From NCBI GenBank assembly GCA_002440125.1, contig DJRQ01000020.1, forward strand, positions 1 through 26,959: 26,959 nt of DNA, read 5' to 3'. Positions within the stretch are counted from its first letter, which is position 1. Each line of letters starts with the position of its first letter. The DNA comes from Caryophanales bacterium UBA6356 (GTDB lineage Bacteria; Bacillota_I; Bacilli_A; RFN20; CAG-826). A program made the position numbers and the translations under genes. The notes beneath the pieces were generated by a model, which was not told the DNA's origin, searched no databases, and was given only the letters and a program-made list of their open reading frames with translations. Shown here one piece after another: positions 1 through 7,730 of the stretch.

Positions 1-20
1 TGCATTACAATTGCATTACA
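1..20. promoter_or_regulatory. Tandem operator-like repeats before the antitoxin gene
   Basis: The nonamer TGCATTACA occurs at 1-9 and again at 12-20, an 11-bp period, and ends seven bases before the antitoxin start codon. Ribbon-helix-helix antitoxins of the RelB/DinJ type usually repress their own promoter through short repeated sites, so these repeats are a plausible autoregulatory operator. The site touches the window edge, so further copies or the promoter may lie outside. Confidence 0.4.
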
Positions 21-26
21 TAAAAC

Positions 27-332
27 ATGGAAAAAATAAAAAAAGATTCGAAAACAACGATAAATATTAGGATTGATTCCTCTCTAAAAAATGAAGCGGA
101 ATTTATTATTGATTCGCTTGGATTATCAACGTCCGCCGCAATAATCTTGTTTTTCAAGGCTCTTGTTCGCGAAAAGGGGCTTCCTTTTGAGGTGAAAATG
201 GCCAAAGAGGAAAAGAAAAAAGAGGTATTTAAAACACTTCAAAAACCGATATCAAACAAAGAGCGCAAGAAAGCAAAAGCAAAAAAAGAAAAAGAGGAAC
301 TAACATTCTTGGAGGCAATCGATCGTCTTTGA
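27..332 (+). CDS. RelB/DinJ-family antitoxin, apparently without a toxin partner
   Basis: A 101-residue protein. Its N-terminal half (about residues 9-57) matches the RelB/DinJ ribbon-helix-helix pattern: a beta strand TTINIRIDSSLK, a helix with the LGLSTSAAI turn, and the family ending REKGLPFEV. Such proteins bind DNA as dimers through the N-terminal strand and neutralise a RelE/YafQ-type RNase toxin with the C-terminal tail. Here the tail (residues 58-101) is very lysine- and glutamate-rich and probably disordered. In relBE/dinJ-yafQ operons the toxin normally follows directly, but the next 150 bases hold no toxin-like frame and then the ppdK terminator. It is therefore an orphan, or its partner lies upstream outside the window. 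The family call is firm; activity is unknown. Confidence 0.8.
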   Translation: MEKIKKDSKTTINIRIDSSLKNEAEFIIDSLGLSTSAAIILFFKALVREKGLPFEVKMAKEEKKKEVFKTLQKPISNKERKKAKAKKEKEELTFLEAIDRL

Positions 333-423
333 TTTTTGTTGTTTTTTGTCGTCTTTAAAAAGTCTTTTTACCTATTTCGTGTCTGTCTTTTATGCTTTAC
401 CTCTTTTTAAGGGTGTCTTTTAA

Positions 424-457
424 GCAAAGAAAAAACGCCCTCCTTTCGGAAGGGCGT
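424..457 (-). terminator. Rho-independent terminator of ppdK
   Basis: On the minus strand, just past the ppdK stop, a GC-rich stem pairs AGGGCGT (451-457) with ACGCCCT (435-441) around a short loop. Read from the minus strand it is followed by a run of six T (429-434). The stem plus U-tract is a textbook intrinsic terminator. Confidence 0.85.
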
Positions 458-484
458 CATTCGAAATAAGAACGCGCTTATTGC

Positions 485-3154
485 TTATTTTTTGCAACAT
501 CCACAGCACTTTTCTCTTTCGTTGAGAATGTTGGCTTGGGCTGCAGCTAAACGAGCAAGTGGCACACGGAACGGAGAGCAGCTGACATAGTCGAGGCCGA
601 CTTTGTCATAGAAATGAATGGAGGCTGGATCGCCGCCAGTTTCGCCGCAAACACCGATGGTGATGTCTTTCTTGGTGGCACGGCCACGTTCGACTGCGAT
701 CTTCACGAGTTCGCCAACGCCATCGACATCGATGGTTTGGAATGGATCGAATTCGTAAATCTTCTTCTCATAGTAGTATGGGAGGAATTGTCCGCTGTCA
801 TCACGACTAAAGCCCATTGTGAGCTGCGTGAGGTCATTGGTTCCGAAGCTGAAGAATTCGGCTTCGTTAGCAAGGTTCCCGGCTTGTAAGCAGCCTCTTG
901 GGATTTCGATCATTGTACCGACATGGTACTTAAGCTTCTTGCCTGCTTTGGCCATTTCGCCTTCAACGGCGTCGACGACGACGCTCTTAGCAAAGTGAAG
1001 CTCCTTTTGCTCGCCAGTAAGAGGAATCATGATTTCTGGCTCGACATCTTTGCCAAGGTCTTTGCTGGCTTTGAGAGCAGCTTGGATAATGGCGGTCGCT
1101 TGCATACGGTAGATTTCTGGATAAGCGACGCAAAGACGGACACCGCGGAAGCCCATCATTGGGTTGGCTTGGTGAAGTTGATTGATGCGATCGCGAACTT
1201 TTTGTTCGGTGACGCCGAGTTTTTCGGCAATGTCTTTGATCTTATCGTCTTCATGGATGTCTGGTAAGAATTCATGGAGTGGGGGGTCGAGGAGACGGAT
1301 GTTAACCTTGTAGTCTGGGCAAGACATATACATCTTGTAGAAGTCTTCGACTTGATATGGTCTAAGGCGTTCAAGGGCGGCCTCACGTTGTTCTGGGGTA
1401 TCGCTAAGAATCATCGAACGCATATTAAGGATTCTGTCGTCAGCAAAGAACATACGTTCAGTACGGCAAAGACCAATACCTTCGGCACCGAACTTCGCTG
1501 CATTTTCGGCATCGAGCGGGGTGTTGCAGTTGGCACGGATAGCAAGACGGCGATATTTGTCGGCCCATTCCATCATACGGCCAAAGTTGCCACCGAGATC
1601 GGCTTCTTTGGTTTTGATGGCGCCTTCGTAGACGTTACCGGTGTTGCCATCGACAGAAACGACGTCTTTTTCGGTGTAGACCTTGCCATTGATGGTCATG
1701 GTCTTGGCTTCTTCATTGATGATAGCGCCAGTGCAGCCAGCGGTGCAGCACTTACCCATAGAGCGGGCAACGACAGCCGCGTGGGAGGTCATACCACCGC
1801 GAGCGGTGATGATAGCTTCGGCGTTCACCATGCCAATGATGTCTTCTGGAGAAGTTTCGCTACGGGCAAGAACGACCTTACGGCCGGCATCTTTTTCCGC
1901 TTTCGCTTCTTCGGCGGTGAAGACAAGGTGACCGGTTCCGGCGCCTGGAGAGGCTGGAAGACCGGTGATAATCGGAGTGTGCTTCTTTAGATCTTCTGGA
2001 TCGAAAGTTGGGTGGAGAAGGTCATTAAGAGCTTTTGGCTCAACGCGTAATGTCGCTTCTTTTTCGTCGATGAGTCCTTCGTCGACAAGGTCGCAGGCGA
2101 TCTTTAAAGCGGCCGCAGCGGTACGCTTGCCATTACGGGTTTGTAAGAAATAGAGTTTTCCTTTTTCGACGGTGTACTCCATATCTTGCATATCACGGAA
2201 ATATTTTTCCATGCGTTCGATGGTTGCGACGAATTGCTCGTAAACTTCTGGCATACGCTTCTTGAGCTCGTCGATATGAAGTGGGGTGCGAACGCCGGCA
2301 ACAACGTCTTCGCCTTGAGCGTTTGGAAGGAATTCGGCGTAGATTTTCTTTTCGCCGGTAGATGGGTTACGAGAGAAAGCAACGCCAGTTCCGCAATCTT
2401 CGCCCATGTTGCCGAAGACCATCGTTTGGACATTGACGGCGGTGCCCCAGGAATATGGGATGCCGTTCATTTGACGATAAACGTTGGCACGTGGGTTGTC
2501 CCAGCTACGGAAAACGGCGGCAATAGCTTCTTTAAGTTGCACGTATGGATCGGATGGGAAGTCTTCGCCAAAGACGTTCTTGTAATAAGCTTTGTATTTG
2601 GCAACGAGCTCTTTAAGTTGCTCGGTGGTGACTTCGGTATCGAGCTTATAGCCGTTCTTTTCCTTGAGTTCGTCGAGCATCTTATCCATTTCGGTTCTTG
2701 GATGTCCTTTGGCGATGTTCGTGAACATAAGGATGAAACGGCGATAGCTGTCGTAGGCGAAACGTGGATTGTTGGTCGCCTTTGCCATCGCTTCGACGGT
2801 GACGTCGTTAAGACCAAGGTTAAGGATGGTATCCATCATGCCTGGCATCGATTGACGAGCGCCAGAACGGACGGAAACGAGAAGGGGCATGCCCTTTCCG
2901 CCAAATTCTTTGTTATCGATTTTTTCGATTTCGTGAAGATGCTTCACGACATCCTCCCAAACAAAATCTGGAATTTTCTTGCCAGATTCGTAGTAGAGGT
3001 TGCACGCTTCGGTGGTGACGGTGAAACCGGCTGGAATGTTGATGCCAGCAGCAGTCATCTCAGCAAGACCAAAGCCTTTTCCTCCAAGAATCTCTTTTCC
3101 AACTTTGGATTCATGAGCTTCTTTGAAGGAGTAAACGTATTTCTTGTCTGCCAT
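485..3154 (-). CDS. ppdK: Pyruvate, phosphate dikinase
   Basis: An 889-residue protein, full length for bacterial PPDK. It interconverts pyruvate + ATP + Pi and PEP + AMP + PPi in the cytosol and in anaerobes often works glycolytically. The N-terminal nucleotide-binding half begins with the EILGGKGFGLAEM glycine loop and includes SVRSGARQSMPGMMDTILNL. The swivelling phosphohistidine domain carries GGMTSHAAVVARSMGK with catalytic His458 and, two residues before it, Thr456, the residue modified by PPDK regulatory proteins in other organisms. The C-terminal PEP/pyruvate barrel ends with GVCGETGGDP, where Cys836 matches the catalytic cysteine. The start is fixed by an AGGAGG site eight bases upstream. 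It is monocistronic with its own terminator. An unusual feature is the very C-terminus, KCCGCCKK, a four-cysteine tail after the conserved domain. Identification is certain. Confidence 0.98.
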   Translation of the reverse strand: MADKKYVYSFKEAHESKVGKEILGGKGFGLAEMTAAGINIPAGFTVTTEACNLYYESGKKIPDFVWEDVVKHLHEIEKIDNKEFGGKGMPLLVSVRSGARQSMPGMMDTILNLGLNDVTVEAMAKATNNPRFAYDSYRRFILMFTNIAKGHPRTEMDKMLDELKEKNGYKLDTEVTTEQLKELVAKYKAYYKNVFGEDFPSDPYVQLKEAIAAVFRSWDNPRANVYRQMNGIPYSWGTAVNVQTMVFGNMGEDCGTGVAFSRNPSTGEKKIYAEFLPNAQGEDVVAGVRTPLHIDELKKRMPEVYEQFVATIERMEKYFRDMQDMEYTVEKGKLYFLQTRNGKRTAAAALKIACDLVDEGLIDEKEATLRVEPKALNDLLHPTFDPEDLKKHTPIITGLPASPGAGTGHLVFTAEEAKAEKDAGRKVVLARSETSPEDIIGMVNAEAIITARGGMTSHAAVVARSMGKCCTAGCTGAIINEEAKTMTINGKVYTEKDVVSVDGNTGNVYEGAIKTKEADLGGNFGRMMEWADKYRRLAIRANCNTPLDAENAAKFGAEGIGLCRTERMFFADDRILNMRSMILSDTPEQREAALERLRPYQVEDFYKMYMSCPDYKVNIRLLDPPLHEFLPDIHEDDKIKDIAEKLGVTEQKVRDRINQLHQANPMMGFRGVRLCVAYPEIYRMQATAIIQAALKASKDLGKDVEPEIMIPLTGEQKELHFAKSVVVDAVEGEMAKAGKKLKYHVGTMIEIPRGCLQAGNLANEAEFFSFGTNDLTQLTMGFSRDDSGQFLPYYYEKKIYEFDPFQTIDVDGVGELVKIAVERGRATKKDITIGVCGETGGDPASIHFYDKVGLDYVSCSPFRVPLARLAAAQANILNEREKCCGCCKK

Positions 3155-3206
3155 GTTGTCCTCCTAATGACAATGTAGAGCACTGAACCTAGTGCCTGAC
3201 TAAAGA

Positions 3207-3215
3207 ACTATAGCA
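3207..3215 (-). promoter_or_regulatory. Probable extended -10 promoter element of ppdK
   Basis: On the minus strand the sequence TGCTATAGT (3215 down to 3207) is an extended -10 element about 50 bases before the ppdK start. The -35 region is weak but overlaps a perfect inverted repeat, TTCTTCTAAGAAGAA, at about 3224-3238, which could be a regulator site. This was assigned by eye from consensus only. Confidence 0.45.
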
Positions 3216-3328
3216 TAAGCGACTTCTTCTAAGAAGAAAAAGCTACTATCTAAGCCTTTTTGAGCAACAAAAAGAGTGAATTTCCTATCCCTTCGACACT
3301 TTAAACAAAATAAGGGTATGCTTATGGT

Positions 3329-4036
3329 ATGAAGAAAAAGAGCATTGAAAAGTTTAATCCCTCCTATTTTGGTCCCATTGCACATCGCGGATTTCATGAT
3401 GAAAACGCCACCGAAAATGGGCTTAAAGCATTCCAAAAGGCCATTGATATGGGTCTTCCTTTTGAACTCGATATTCATGTCACCAAAGATGGAAAGCTTC
3501 TTGTCTGCCATGACAGCGAACTTGAGCGAACGACTGGCAAAAAAGGAATTATCGAGGATTTGACGTTCGATGAAATTCGCCAAAACTACCGCCTTCTCGA
3601 TGGAGGCGTTGTGCCCTCTTTTGAAGAGGTTTTGGAACTTAACGCCGGAAGGTCTCTTATTGTCACTGAGCTAAAAGTCTATCGGAAGAATTATAAGAAA
3701 CTCGCCAAAGCGGCTCTTCCTGTTCTTTCCAAAATCCAAGACAAAAAAAGCATGGCTCTCATTTCCTTTGATCCACGCGCTTTAATTCGAGTGAGAAAAA
3801 CGGGTATGGCGACCGCTTTGCTCTTGGTGAAAGAACATATTTGGGTTTGGCATTTTAGACATCTATTCGACTCCATAGATATTGATAAGAGAATTGTTTC
3901 CTGCCCCAAAGTCTGTCGCTATAGAAAGAAGCATATTGTGAATGTGTGGACTCTTGAAAATGAACAGGAATACGAGGCGGCCAAGCCTTACGCGGACGCT
4001 TTTACGTTTCAACACTTTAAGCCAAATTGCAAATAA
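3329..4036 (+). CDS. Glycerophosphodiester phosphodiesterase
   Basis: A 235-residue protein of the GDPD (UgpQ/GlpQ-like) TIM-barrel family. It hydrolyses glycerophosphodiesters from lipid turnover to sn-glycerol 3-phosphate and an alcohol. The diagnostic residues are all near the N-terminus: His19-Arg20-Gly21 (AHRGFHDENATEN), Glu29-Asn30, the metal-binding Glu46-Leu-Asp48 (FELDIHVTKDG), and His61 in LLVCHDSELERTTG. A later TELK motif and the C-terminal VNVWTLENEQE are also typical. There is no signal peptide, so it should be cytoplasmic, and the length is normal for the short bacterial type. It is transcribed divergently from ppdK. The ribosome binding site is weak (AAGGG about 10 bases upstream). 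A 120-base gap separates it from the kinase, so co-transcription is uncertain. Confidence 0.93.
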   Translation: MKKKSIEKFNPSYFGPIAHRGFHDENATENGLKAFQKAIDMGLPFELDIHVTKDGKLLVCHDSELERTTGKKGIIEDLTFDEIRQNYRLLDGGVVPSFEEVLELNAGRSLIVTELKVYRKNYKKLAKAALPVLSKIQDKKSMALISFDPRALIRVRKTGMATALLLVKEHIWVWHFRHLFDSIDIDKRIVSCPKVCRYRKKHIVNVWTLENEQEYEAAKPYADAFTFQHFKPNCK

Positions 4037-4156
4037 ATGAATGGGATTTGCCGTCTATTTTTTGAATTTTTAAATTTTTGAAGCGTCTCTTGTTTCTTAA
4101 ATTCTAGGATATTGGGGGTAGCATGATAAAATCAATCAGTGAAAGAGGCTTTTAGT

Positions 4157-5758
4157 ATGTCCCAAAAACTTATCATGACTATCGATTTTGGAACGCAGAG
4201 CGTTCGCGTTTCTATCTGGGATAGAACGGGGAACGTTCTTGCCATGGAGAAAGAAAAATACGATCCCCCTTATTTTTCCGTTTTGCCAAATTATGCGGAG
4301 CAAGATCCCAACCTTTATTTTGAATGTCTCTGTCGTTGCACCAAAAGAATCGTCGAAAAGAACGAGGAGCTTCTTAAGGATGTCCAAGGGATAAGCCTTA
4401 CTTGTTTCCGCGATAGTGCTGTTTTGTTGGACAAAGACTACAAAATCGTTCGTCCGATGATCCTTTGGCTTGATCAAAGAATGGCGGAATGCAAAAAGCC
4501 ATTGCCGCTTCTTTCCCGCTTGCTTTTCGCTTTGGTGGGGATGACCAACACCATAAACTTCAATAGAAAACGAAGCGCGGCGAATTGGATTCAGGAAAAT
4601 GAGCCGAAGAATTGGGCGAAAGTGAAGAAATATATTCCAATCTCCACTTTCTTCATTTGGCGGTTGACGGGAAAGCTCGTCGACAGCGCTTCAAACTGCG
4701 CTGGCCATTACCCCATCGACTTCAAAAAGAAACAATGGTACAAGAATCCCGAAAAACACCTCAAAGGACAAATTTTCGGCATCAAAAAAGGAATGCTTCC
4801 GGAAATTGTTCCTGAAGGCGCCGTTTTAGGCGAGATAACGGAAGAAGCGAATCGGCTTACCGGTCTTCCTCTCGGGCTAAAACTCTATGCTTCTGGTAGC
4901 GATAAATCTTGCGAAACGCTTGGCCTTGGCGTTATCGATGACAAAGTTGCCGCGATTAGCTATGGGACGGCATCTAGCGTCGAGACGACTCGTACCCGCT
5001 ACGTCGAGTCGGAACCGTTTTTGCCTGGATACCCGTCTTGCGTTCCTGGCTATTACAACATGGATATTCAAATTTATCGAGGCTATTGGATGATCAATTG
5101 GTTCTTGAAAGAGTTTGGTGGCCAAAATATTACGGATTTGATTACCGCCGATGCTTCGGCGGAGGATTTCAACGAGAAGCTCAATTCCGTTCCGCCGGGA
5201 TGCGATGGCCTCGTTCTTCAGCCTTATTGGGGGCCGGGACTCTCTAGACCTCTTGCCAAGGGCGCTATTATCGGTTTTAGCGATTCTATAACCCAGGAGC
5301 ATTTCTATCGTGCCATCATCGAAGGCATTGCCTATGCTCTCCGAGAGGGCCTTGAGCATTTCGAACACAAAATCCATCATGGCATTGACGCGCTTCGCGT
5401 TTCTGGGGGTGGTTCCCAAAGCAATCAAATTTGTCAAATCACGGCCGATGTATTTGGAAGACCGGTTTCAAGGGTACAGACGAGTGAGACGTCGAGTTTG
5501 GGAGCCGCAATCTCTGGATTTTTGGCGATTGGAGAATATAAGAACATCAAAGACGCCACTGAGGGGATGGTCCGCGTCAAAGATACCTTCGTGCCAAACG
5601 AAGAGGCACACGAAAAATACAATTATCTCTATCAAAACGCTTATCGATTGATGTATCCAAGACTTAAAGGCATCTATTCGAACATCAAGGAATTCGGTCG
5701 CAAAGAAGAAAGAAAAAAGCTTCGCGAGGAAAGACGCAAGAAGCTTTTCGAAAAGTGA
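4157..5758 (+). CDS. FGGY-family carbohydrate kinase (xylulokinase-like)
   Basis: An FGGY sugar/polyol kinase of 533 residues, within the usual range of about 500-540. The N-terminal ATPase fold begins MTIDFGTQSVRVSIWD (phosphate 1 loop). Next come ILWLDQRMAE (substrate loop), SYGTASSVETT (phosphate 2) and, near the C-terminus, LRVSGGGSQSNQICQITADVFGRPV with SSLGAAISGFLAIG (adenosine-binding region). It transfers ATP gamma-phosphate to a ketose or polyol, but the substrate cannot be read from the sequence. A GTG at 4139 would add six residues. ATG 4157 is preferred because AAAGAGG sits nine bases upstream and the conserved strand starts directly after it. The C-terminal 30 residues are an unusually basic, charged tail. 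It converges on the tetR gene with three bases between them. Confidence 0.92.
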   Translation: MSQKLIMTIDFGTQSVRVSIWDRTGNVLAMEKEKYDPPYFSVLPNYAEQDPNLYFECLCRCTKRIVEKNEELLKDVQGISLTCFRDSAVLLDKDYKIVRPMILWLDQRMAECKKPLPLLSRLLFALVGMTNTINFNRKRSAANWIQENEPKNWAKVKKYIPISTFFIWRLTGKLVDSASNCAGHYPIDFKKKQWYKNPEKHLKGQIFGIKKGMLPEIVPEGAVLGEITEEANRLTGLPLGLKLYASGSDKSCETLGLGVIDDKVAAISYGTASSVETTRTRYVESEPFLPGYPSCVPGYYNMDIQIYRGYWMINWFLKEFGGQNITDLITADASAEDFNEKLNSVPPGCDGLVLQPYWGPGLSRPLAKGAIIGFSDSITQEHFYRAIIEGIAYALREGLEHFEHKIHHGIDALRVSGGGSQSNQICQITADVFGRPVSRVQTSETSSLGAAISGFLAIGEYKNIKDATEGMVRVKDTFVPNEEAHEKYNYLYQNAYRLMYPRLKGIYSNIKEFGRKEERKKLREERRKKLFEK

Positions 5759-5761
5759 TGG

Positions 5762-6355
5762 TTACCGATGCGCTAAAGAAAGCATTAGTTGAATGTCGGC
5801 CGTTTTGAAAGAGGGGTCTCTCGTGCAAATGCGTCTTGTCGTAGCGCCGATTGCGGCGTCGACAACGAGAGTGGCTATGTCCTCGGGGTCACCGAAGATG
5901 ATGTCGCCATCATCGCGTCCTTTTTTGACGAGCTTGTAAATGAGCGTATAGAAATCTTCGCCGAGAAGAGGCTCTGATTTTCTTAGGGTGGTAAAAGGAC
6001 GGTGCAAATCAAGATCTAAATAGAGAGCCGCCGCTTCGGAGTCGTGAAGTCTTTCGTTAATATATTGGAAAGTCAATTCCAAACCTTTGTAACCGCCGAC
6101 CGCGAGTATTTTTTCGGTTGGGCATTCCCATTCCGGGTGTTTATTGTGTCGCTCTTCCATGAGTGCGTTGTAGACGGCTTCTTTGGATTTGAAATAATGA
6201 TAGAAAAGGCCATGCGAGCAATTGCAGGCTTTTGCGATATCGTCAATTGTTAAATCATCAAAAGAAAGGTTTGCAAATAGCATCAATGCTTTTTGAAGGA
6301 TTTTCGTTCTCCTTTTTTCGCGCAATAAGGCGCTTTGCTCAGCGGATCTTGGCAT
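5762..6355 (-). CDS. TetR/AcrR-family transcriptional regulator
   Basis: A 197-residue one-component regulator. Residues about 12-60 form the TetR DNA-binding domain: RRTKILQKALMLFA, then DDLTIDDIAKACNCSHGLFYHYFKSKEAVYNAL, with the recognition helix in CNCSHGLFYHYF. The remaining two-thirds is an all-helical ligand and dimerisation domain that does not identify a ligand. The start has a GAGGGG ribosome binding site about eight bases upstream. The gene faces the FGGY kinase end to end, so it may or may not regulate it; regulation of itself or of the formerly adjacent popT is also possible. In the inferred ancestral order, popT lay immediately upstream before the 16.7-kb block arrived. Confidence 0.93.
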   Translation of the reverse strand: MPRSAEQSALLREKRRTKILQKALMLFANLSFDDLTIDDIAKACNCSHGLFYHYFKSKEAVYNALMEERHNKHPEWECPTEKILAVGGYKGLELTFQYINERLHDSEAAALYLDLDLHRPFTTLRKSEPLLGEDFYTLIYKLVKKGRDDGDIIFGDPEDIATLVVDAAIGATTRRICTRDPSFKTADIQLMLSLAHR

Positions 6356-6377
6356 AATCTTACCCCTCGTTTTATTA

Positions 6378-6405
6378 ATTATTGTTTGTGGTTAAAAATT
6401 GTCAA
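6378..6405 (-). promoter_or_regulatory. Promoter of the tetR gene
   Basis: On the minus strand a perfect -35 box TTGACA (6405-6400) is followed after 16 bases by AATAAT (6383-6378), five of six matches to the -10 consensus, about 20 bases before the tetR start. The -35 box lies inside outer repeat A, so an A-by-A insertion leaves this promoter intact. Confidence 0.6.
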
Positions 6406-6454
6406 TCAAAGAATGTTTTTTTGACTGTTATTCGAGCGTAGTAGAAACGGTTTC
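6396..6454 (+). repeat. Outer direct repeat A, left copy (attL-like)
   Basis: A 59-base sequence matches 23094-23152 with a single mismatch (A at 6443, T at 23141). On the minus strand it encodes the last eight codons of popT plus its stop (ETVSTTLE), here detached from the rest of that gene. The mismatch is synonymous (TCT versus TCA, both Ser). Identity stops abruptly at both ends. It lies between the tetR promoter and inner repeat B. Most simply, this is the original popT 3' end displaced by the insertion. Confidence 0.85.
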
Positions 6455-6463
6455 GCTCTTCAC

Positions 6464-6749
6464 GGAACTTTTGCAAAATAAATTGCCATCAATAATTTCA
6501 CGGATTAGAAATAACCGGCAGACATCGGGTTTTTGATTTTTCGGAATGTCAAATATTCCTATAAATGTGTTGTGAGCCGTTGCGATAGAGAGAGGGGGGC
6601 GTGCGGACATGGCCGGAAGTTCTTAAGGAAAAATATTTTGATGGCTTGCTGGACTGACTACAAAAAAGCGCGAAAATAATATTCGAAAAAAGGACGATGG
6701 TTACTGCACTTTCTATCCTTTTTTTCATTTTATTCCGTAAAACTTGAGA
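6464..6749 (+). repeat. Inner direct repeat B, left copy (286 bp, noncoding)
   Basis: This fills most of the 454-base gap between the tetR and araC-type genes. It matches 22858-23094 over its full length with scattered, mainly transition, differences and one 50-base segment (about 6547-6596) absent from the right copy. That extra segment contains a small hairpin (GGAATGT/ATATTCC). Both copies share a short CCGG-type hairpin followed by T-runs and a longer A/T stem, AAAAAAGGA...TCCTTTTTT (6686-6724). Differences between the copies in the only long minus-strand frame are mostly nonsynonymous (five of six in one stretch), so it does not behave as coding sequence. Confidence 0.85.
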
Positions 6750-6774
6750 TATTCTGGGCTGTGTTTTTTGCTTT

Positions 6775-6806
6775 GAGAAACAAAAGGAATATCAAGCGTG
6801 ATATTC
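6775..6806 (-). terminator. Probable terminator of the araC-type gene
   Basis: A perfect 8-bp inverted repeat, GAATATCA (6787-6794) and TGATATTC (6799-6806), encloses a four-base loop directly after the regulator's stop. On the minus strand it is followed by CCTTTTGTTTCT. The stem is AT-rich, so its strength is uncertain. Confidence 0.5.
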
Positions 6807-6809
6807 GCT

Positions 6810-7646
6810 TTACTTTGATTTCGCCTCTTTTCTTATTTTGCTGGGGGTCGTATACATGGTCTTTTTAAATAACTTATAAAAATAGGAGACATTGAGAAAG
6901 CCAATCGCTTCGCAGATTTCCTCGATGCTTGCATTGGTCTTTTTCAGCAAGAAATAAGCATAGTTGATTTTTTGCTTATTAAAGTAGTCGGTCATTGTCA
7001 TATCAAAATGTTTCTTGAACATCCTTCGGATGTAATCCGGCGCGAATGGCAAGTCTTTGATGAGATTGGATAACTCGACCTTGAAGTTATCGTATGTGGA
7101 AAGTCTCGTTGCGAGATTTGAAAGCCAATCGGGAATATTTGTGGAGGACTGCCGCAAATCATAGGCGATCAATAAATTGATGAGGTAACTCACAAGCATT
7201 CTGGCTGCAAACAGGTATTCTTTGGAATCGGGGTCGAGAAATAAAAAGGGAACATAGCTTTCAATTGACGAAATTTCCTCCGAAGAAAGCACCAACTGTT
7301 TGGAATACTTGCCCGCGGATATATTCATGAACAAATCCGGGGAAAAGAAATCACACGTTTCTTGGAAGAAAGAAGTGGAGATTAAGATATCTCTCCGAAG
7401 GAACAAACCATCAACCGTTTGATAGAGTTTATGAATGTCACCCAAGGTAAGAAGATAAGCCTCGCCACGTTGTAATATTTTCTCTTTTCCGTTTAGTTCT
7501 TGGGTACCCTTCCCATCGAAAACATAAAAGAATTCGATATAGGAATGCTCATGTAGCGGCACGTCTTCATTACGCGCGCTTTGTGTGAATACGGGCGCTC
7601 CGTTTGGGATTGTGTTATCTAAATCAAGAATTAAATGTTGCTTCAT
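6810..7646 (-). CDS. AraC-family transcriptional regulator of the glycan operon
   Basis: A 278-residue regulator. Residues about 15-90 look like the AraC-type cupin sensor domain: VPLHEHSYIEFFYVFDGKG, then a GEAYLLTLGDIHKLY segment. Residues about 185-275 form the double helix-turn-helix domain, with FAPDYIRRMFKKHFDMTMTD for the first unit and the family signature ASIEEICEAIGFLNVSYFYKLFKK for the second, ending in TPSKIRKE. Regulators of this layout sense a sugar and usually activate an adjacent catabolic operon. The gene is divergent from the nine-gene operon at 7807, and the 160-base intergenic region holds an inverted repeat and a promoter that fit it. The start has an AAGGGA site about 10 bases upstream. 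The effector is unknown. Confidence 0.94.
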   Translation of the reverse strand: MKQHLILDLDNTIPNGAPVFTQSARNEDVPLHEHSYIEFFYVFDGKGTQELNGKEKILQRGEAYLLTLGDIHKLYQTVDGLFLRRDILISTSFFQETCDFFSPDLFMNISAGKYSKQLVLSSEEISSIESYVPFLFLDPDSKEYLFAARMLVSYLINLLIAYDLRQSSTNIPDWLSNLATRLSTYDNFKVELSNLIKDLPFAPDYIRRMFKKHFDMTMTDYFNKQKINYAYFLLKKTNASIEEICEAIGFLNVSYFYKLFKKTMYTTPSKIRKEAKSK

Positions 7647-7698
7647 AGTAGTAAATTATCCCTTAAAAGGGTCTAATCATACATAAAAAGTCGTTTTA

Positions 7699-7730
7699 AG
7701 ACAATTTCATACCGCTTTGGTTCATTGTCT
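7699..7730. promoter_or_regulatory. Inverted-repeat operator candidate for the AraC-type regulator
   Basis: A perfect 7-bp inverted repeat, AGACAAT (7699-7705) and ATTGTCT (7724-7730), has 18 bases between the arms, so the arm centres are 25 bases apart. It lies midway between the divergent regulator and the operon, and the right arm overlaps the proposed -35 box, as expected for an AraC-type activator contacting RNA polymerase. Confidence 0.45.

Noticed and set aside
1274..1990. A 238-residue plus-strand frame opposite ppdK
   Set aside because: It is another mirror frame of ppdK with no start signal or family motif.
2186..3178. A 330-residue plus-strand frame opposite ppdK
   Set aside because: It is an antisense shadow of a strongly conserved gene; codon structure and motifs belong to the minus-strand PPDK.
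4877..5437. A 186-residue minus-strand frame inside the FGGY kinase
   Set aside because: It is antisense to the conserved kinase core with no ribosome binding site and no recognisable domain.
6396..6454. Repeat A as a simple transposon target-site duplication
   Set aside because: Transposon target duplications are typically 2-14 bp. A 59-bp near-identical copy of a gene end fits a site-specific attachment core better.
6428..6454. Integration into a tRNA gene
   Set aside because: The repeated core contains no cloverleaf or T-loop sequence and instead encodes the popT C-terminus. No tRNA was recognised in the window.
6428..6610. A 60-residue minus-strand frame ending in the popT C-terminal residues
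   Set aside because: It is a junction product: the popT tail from repeat A read through from repeat B. The right B copy lacks 50 bases of it, and substitutions between copies are mostly amino-acid changing, so it is not a conserved gene.
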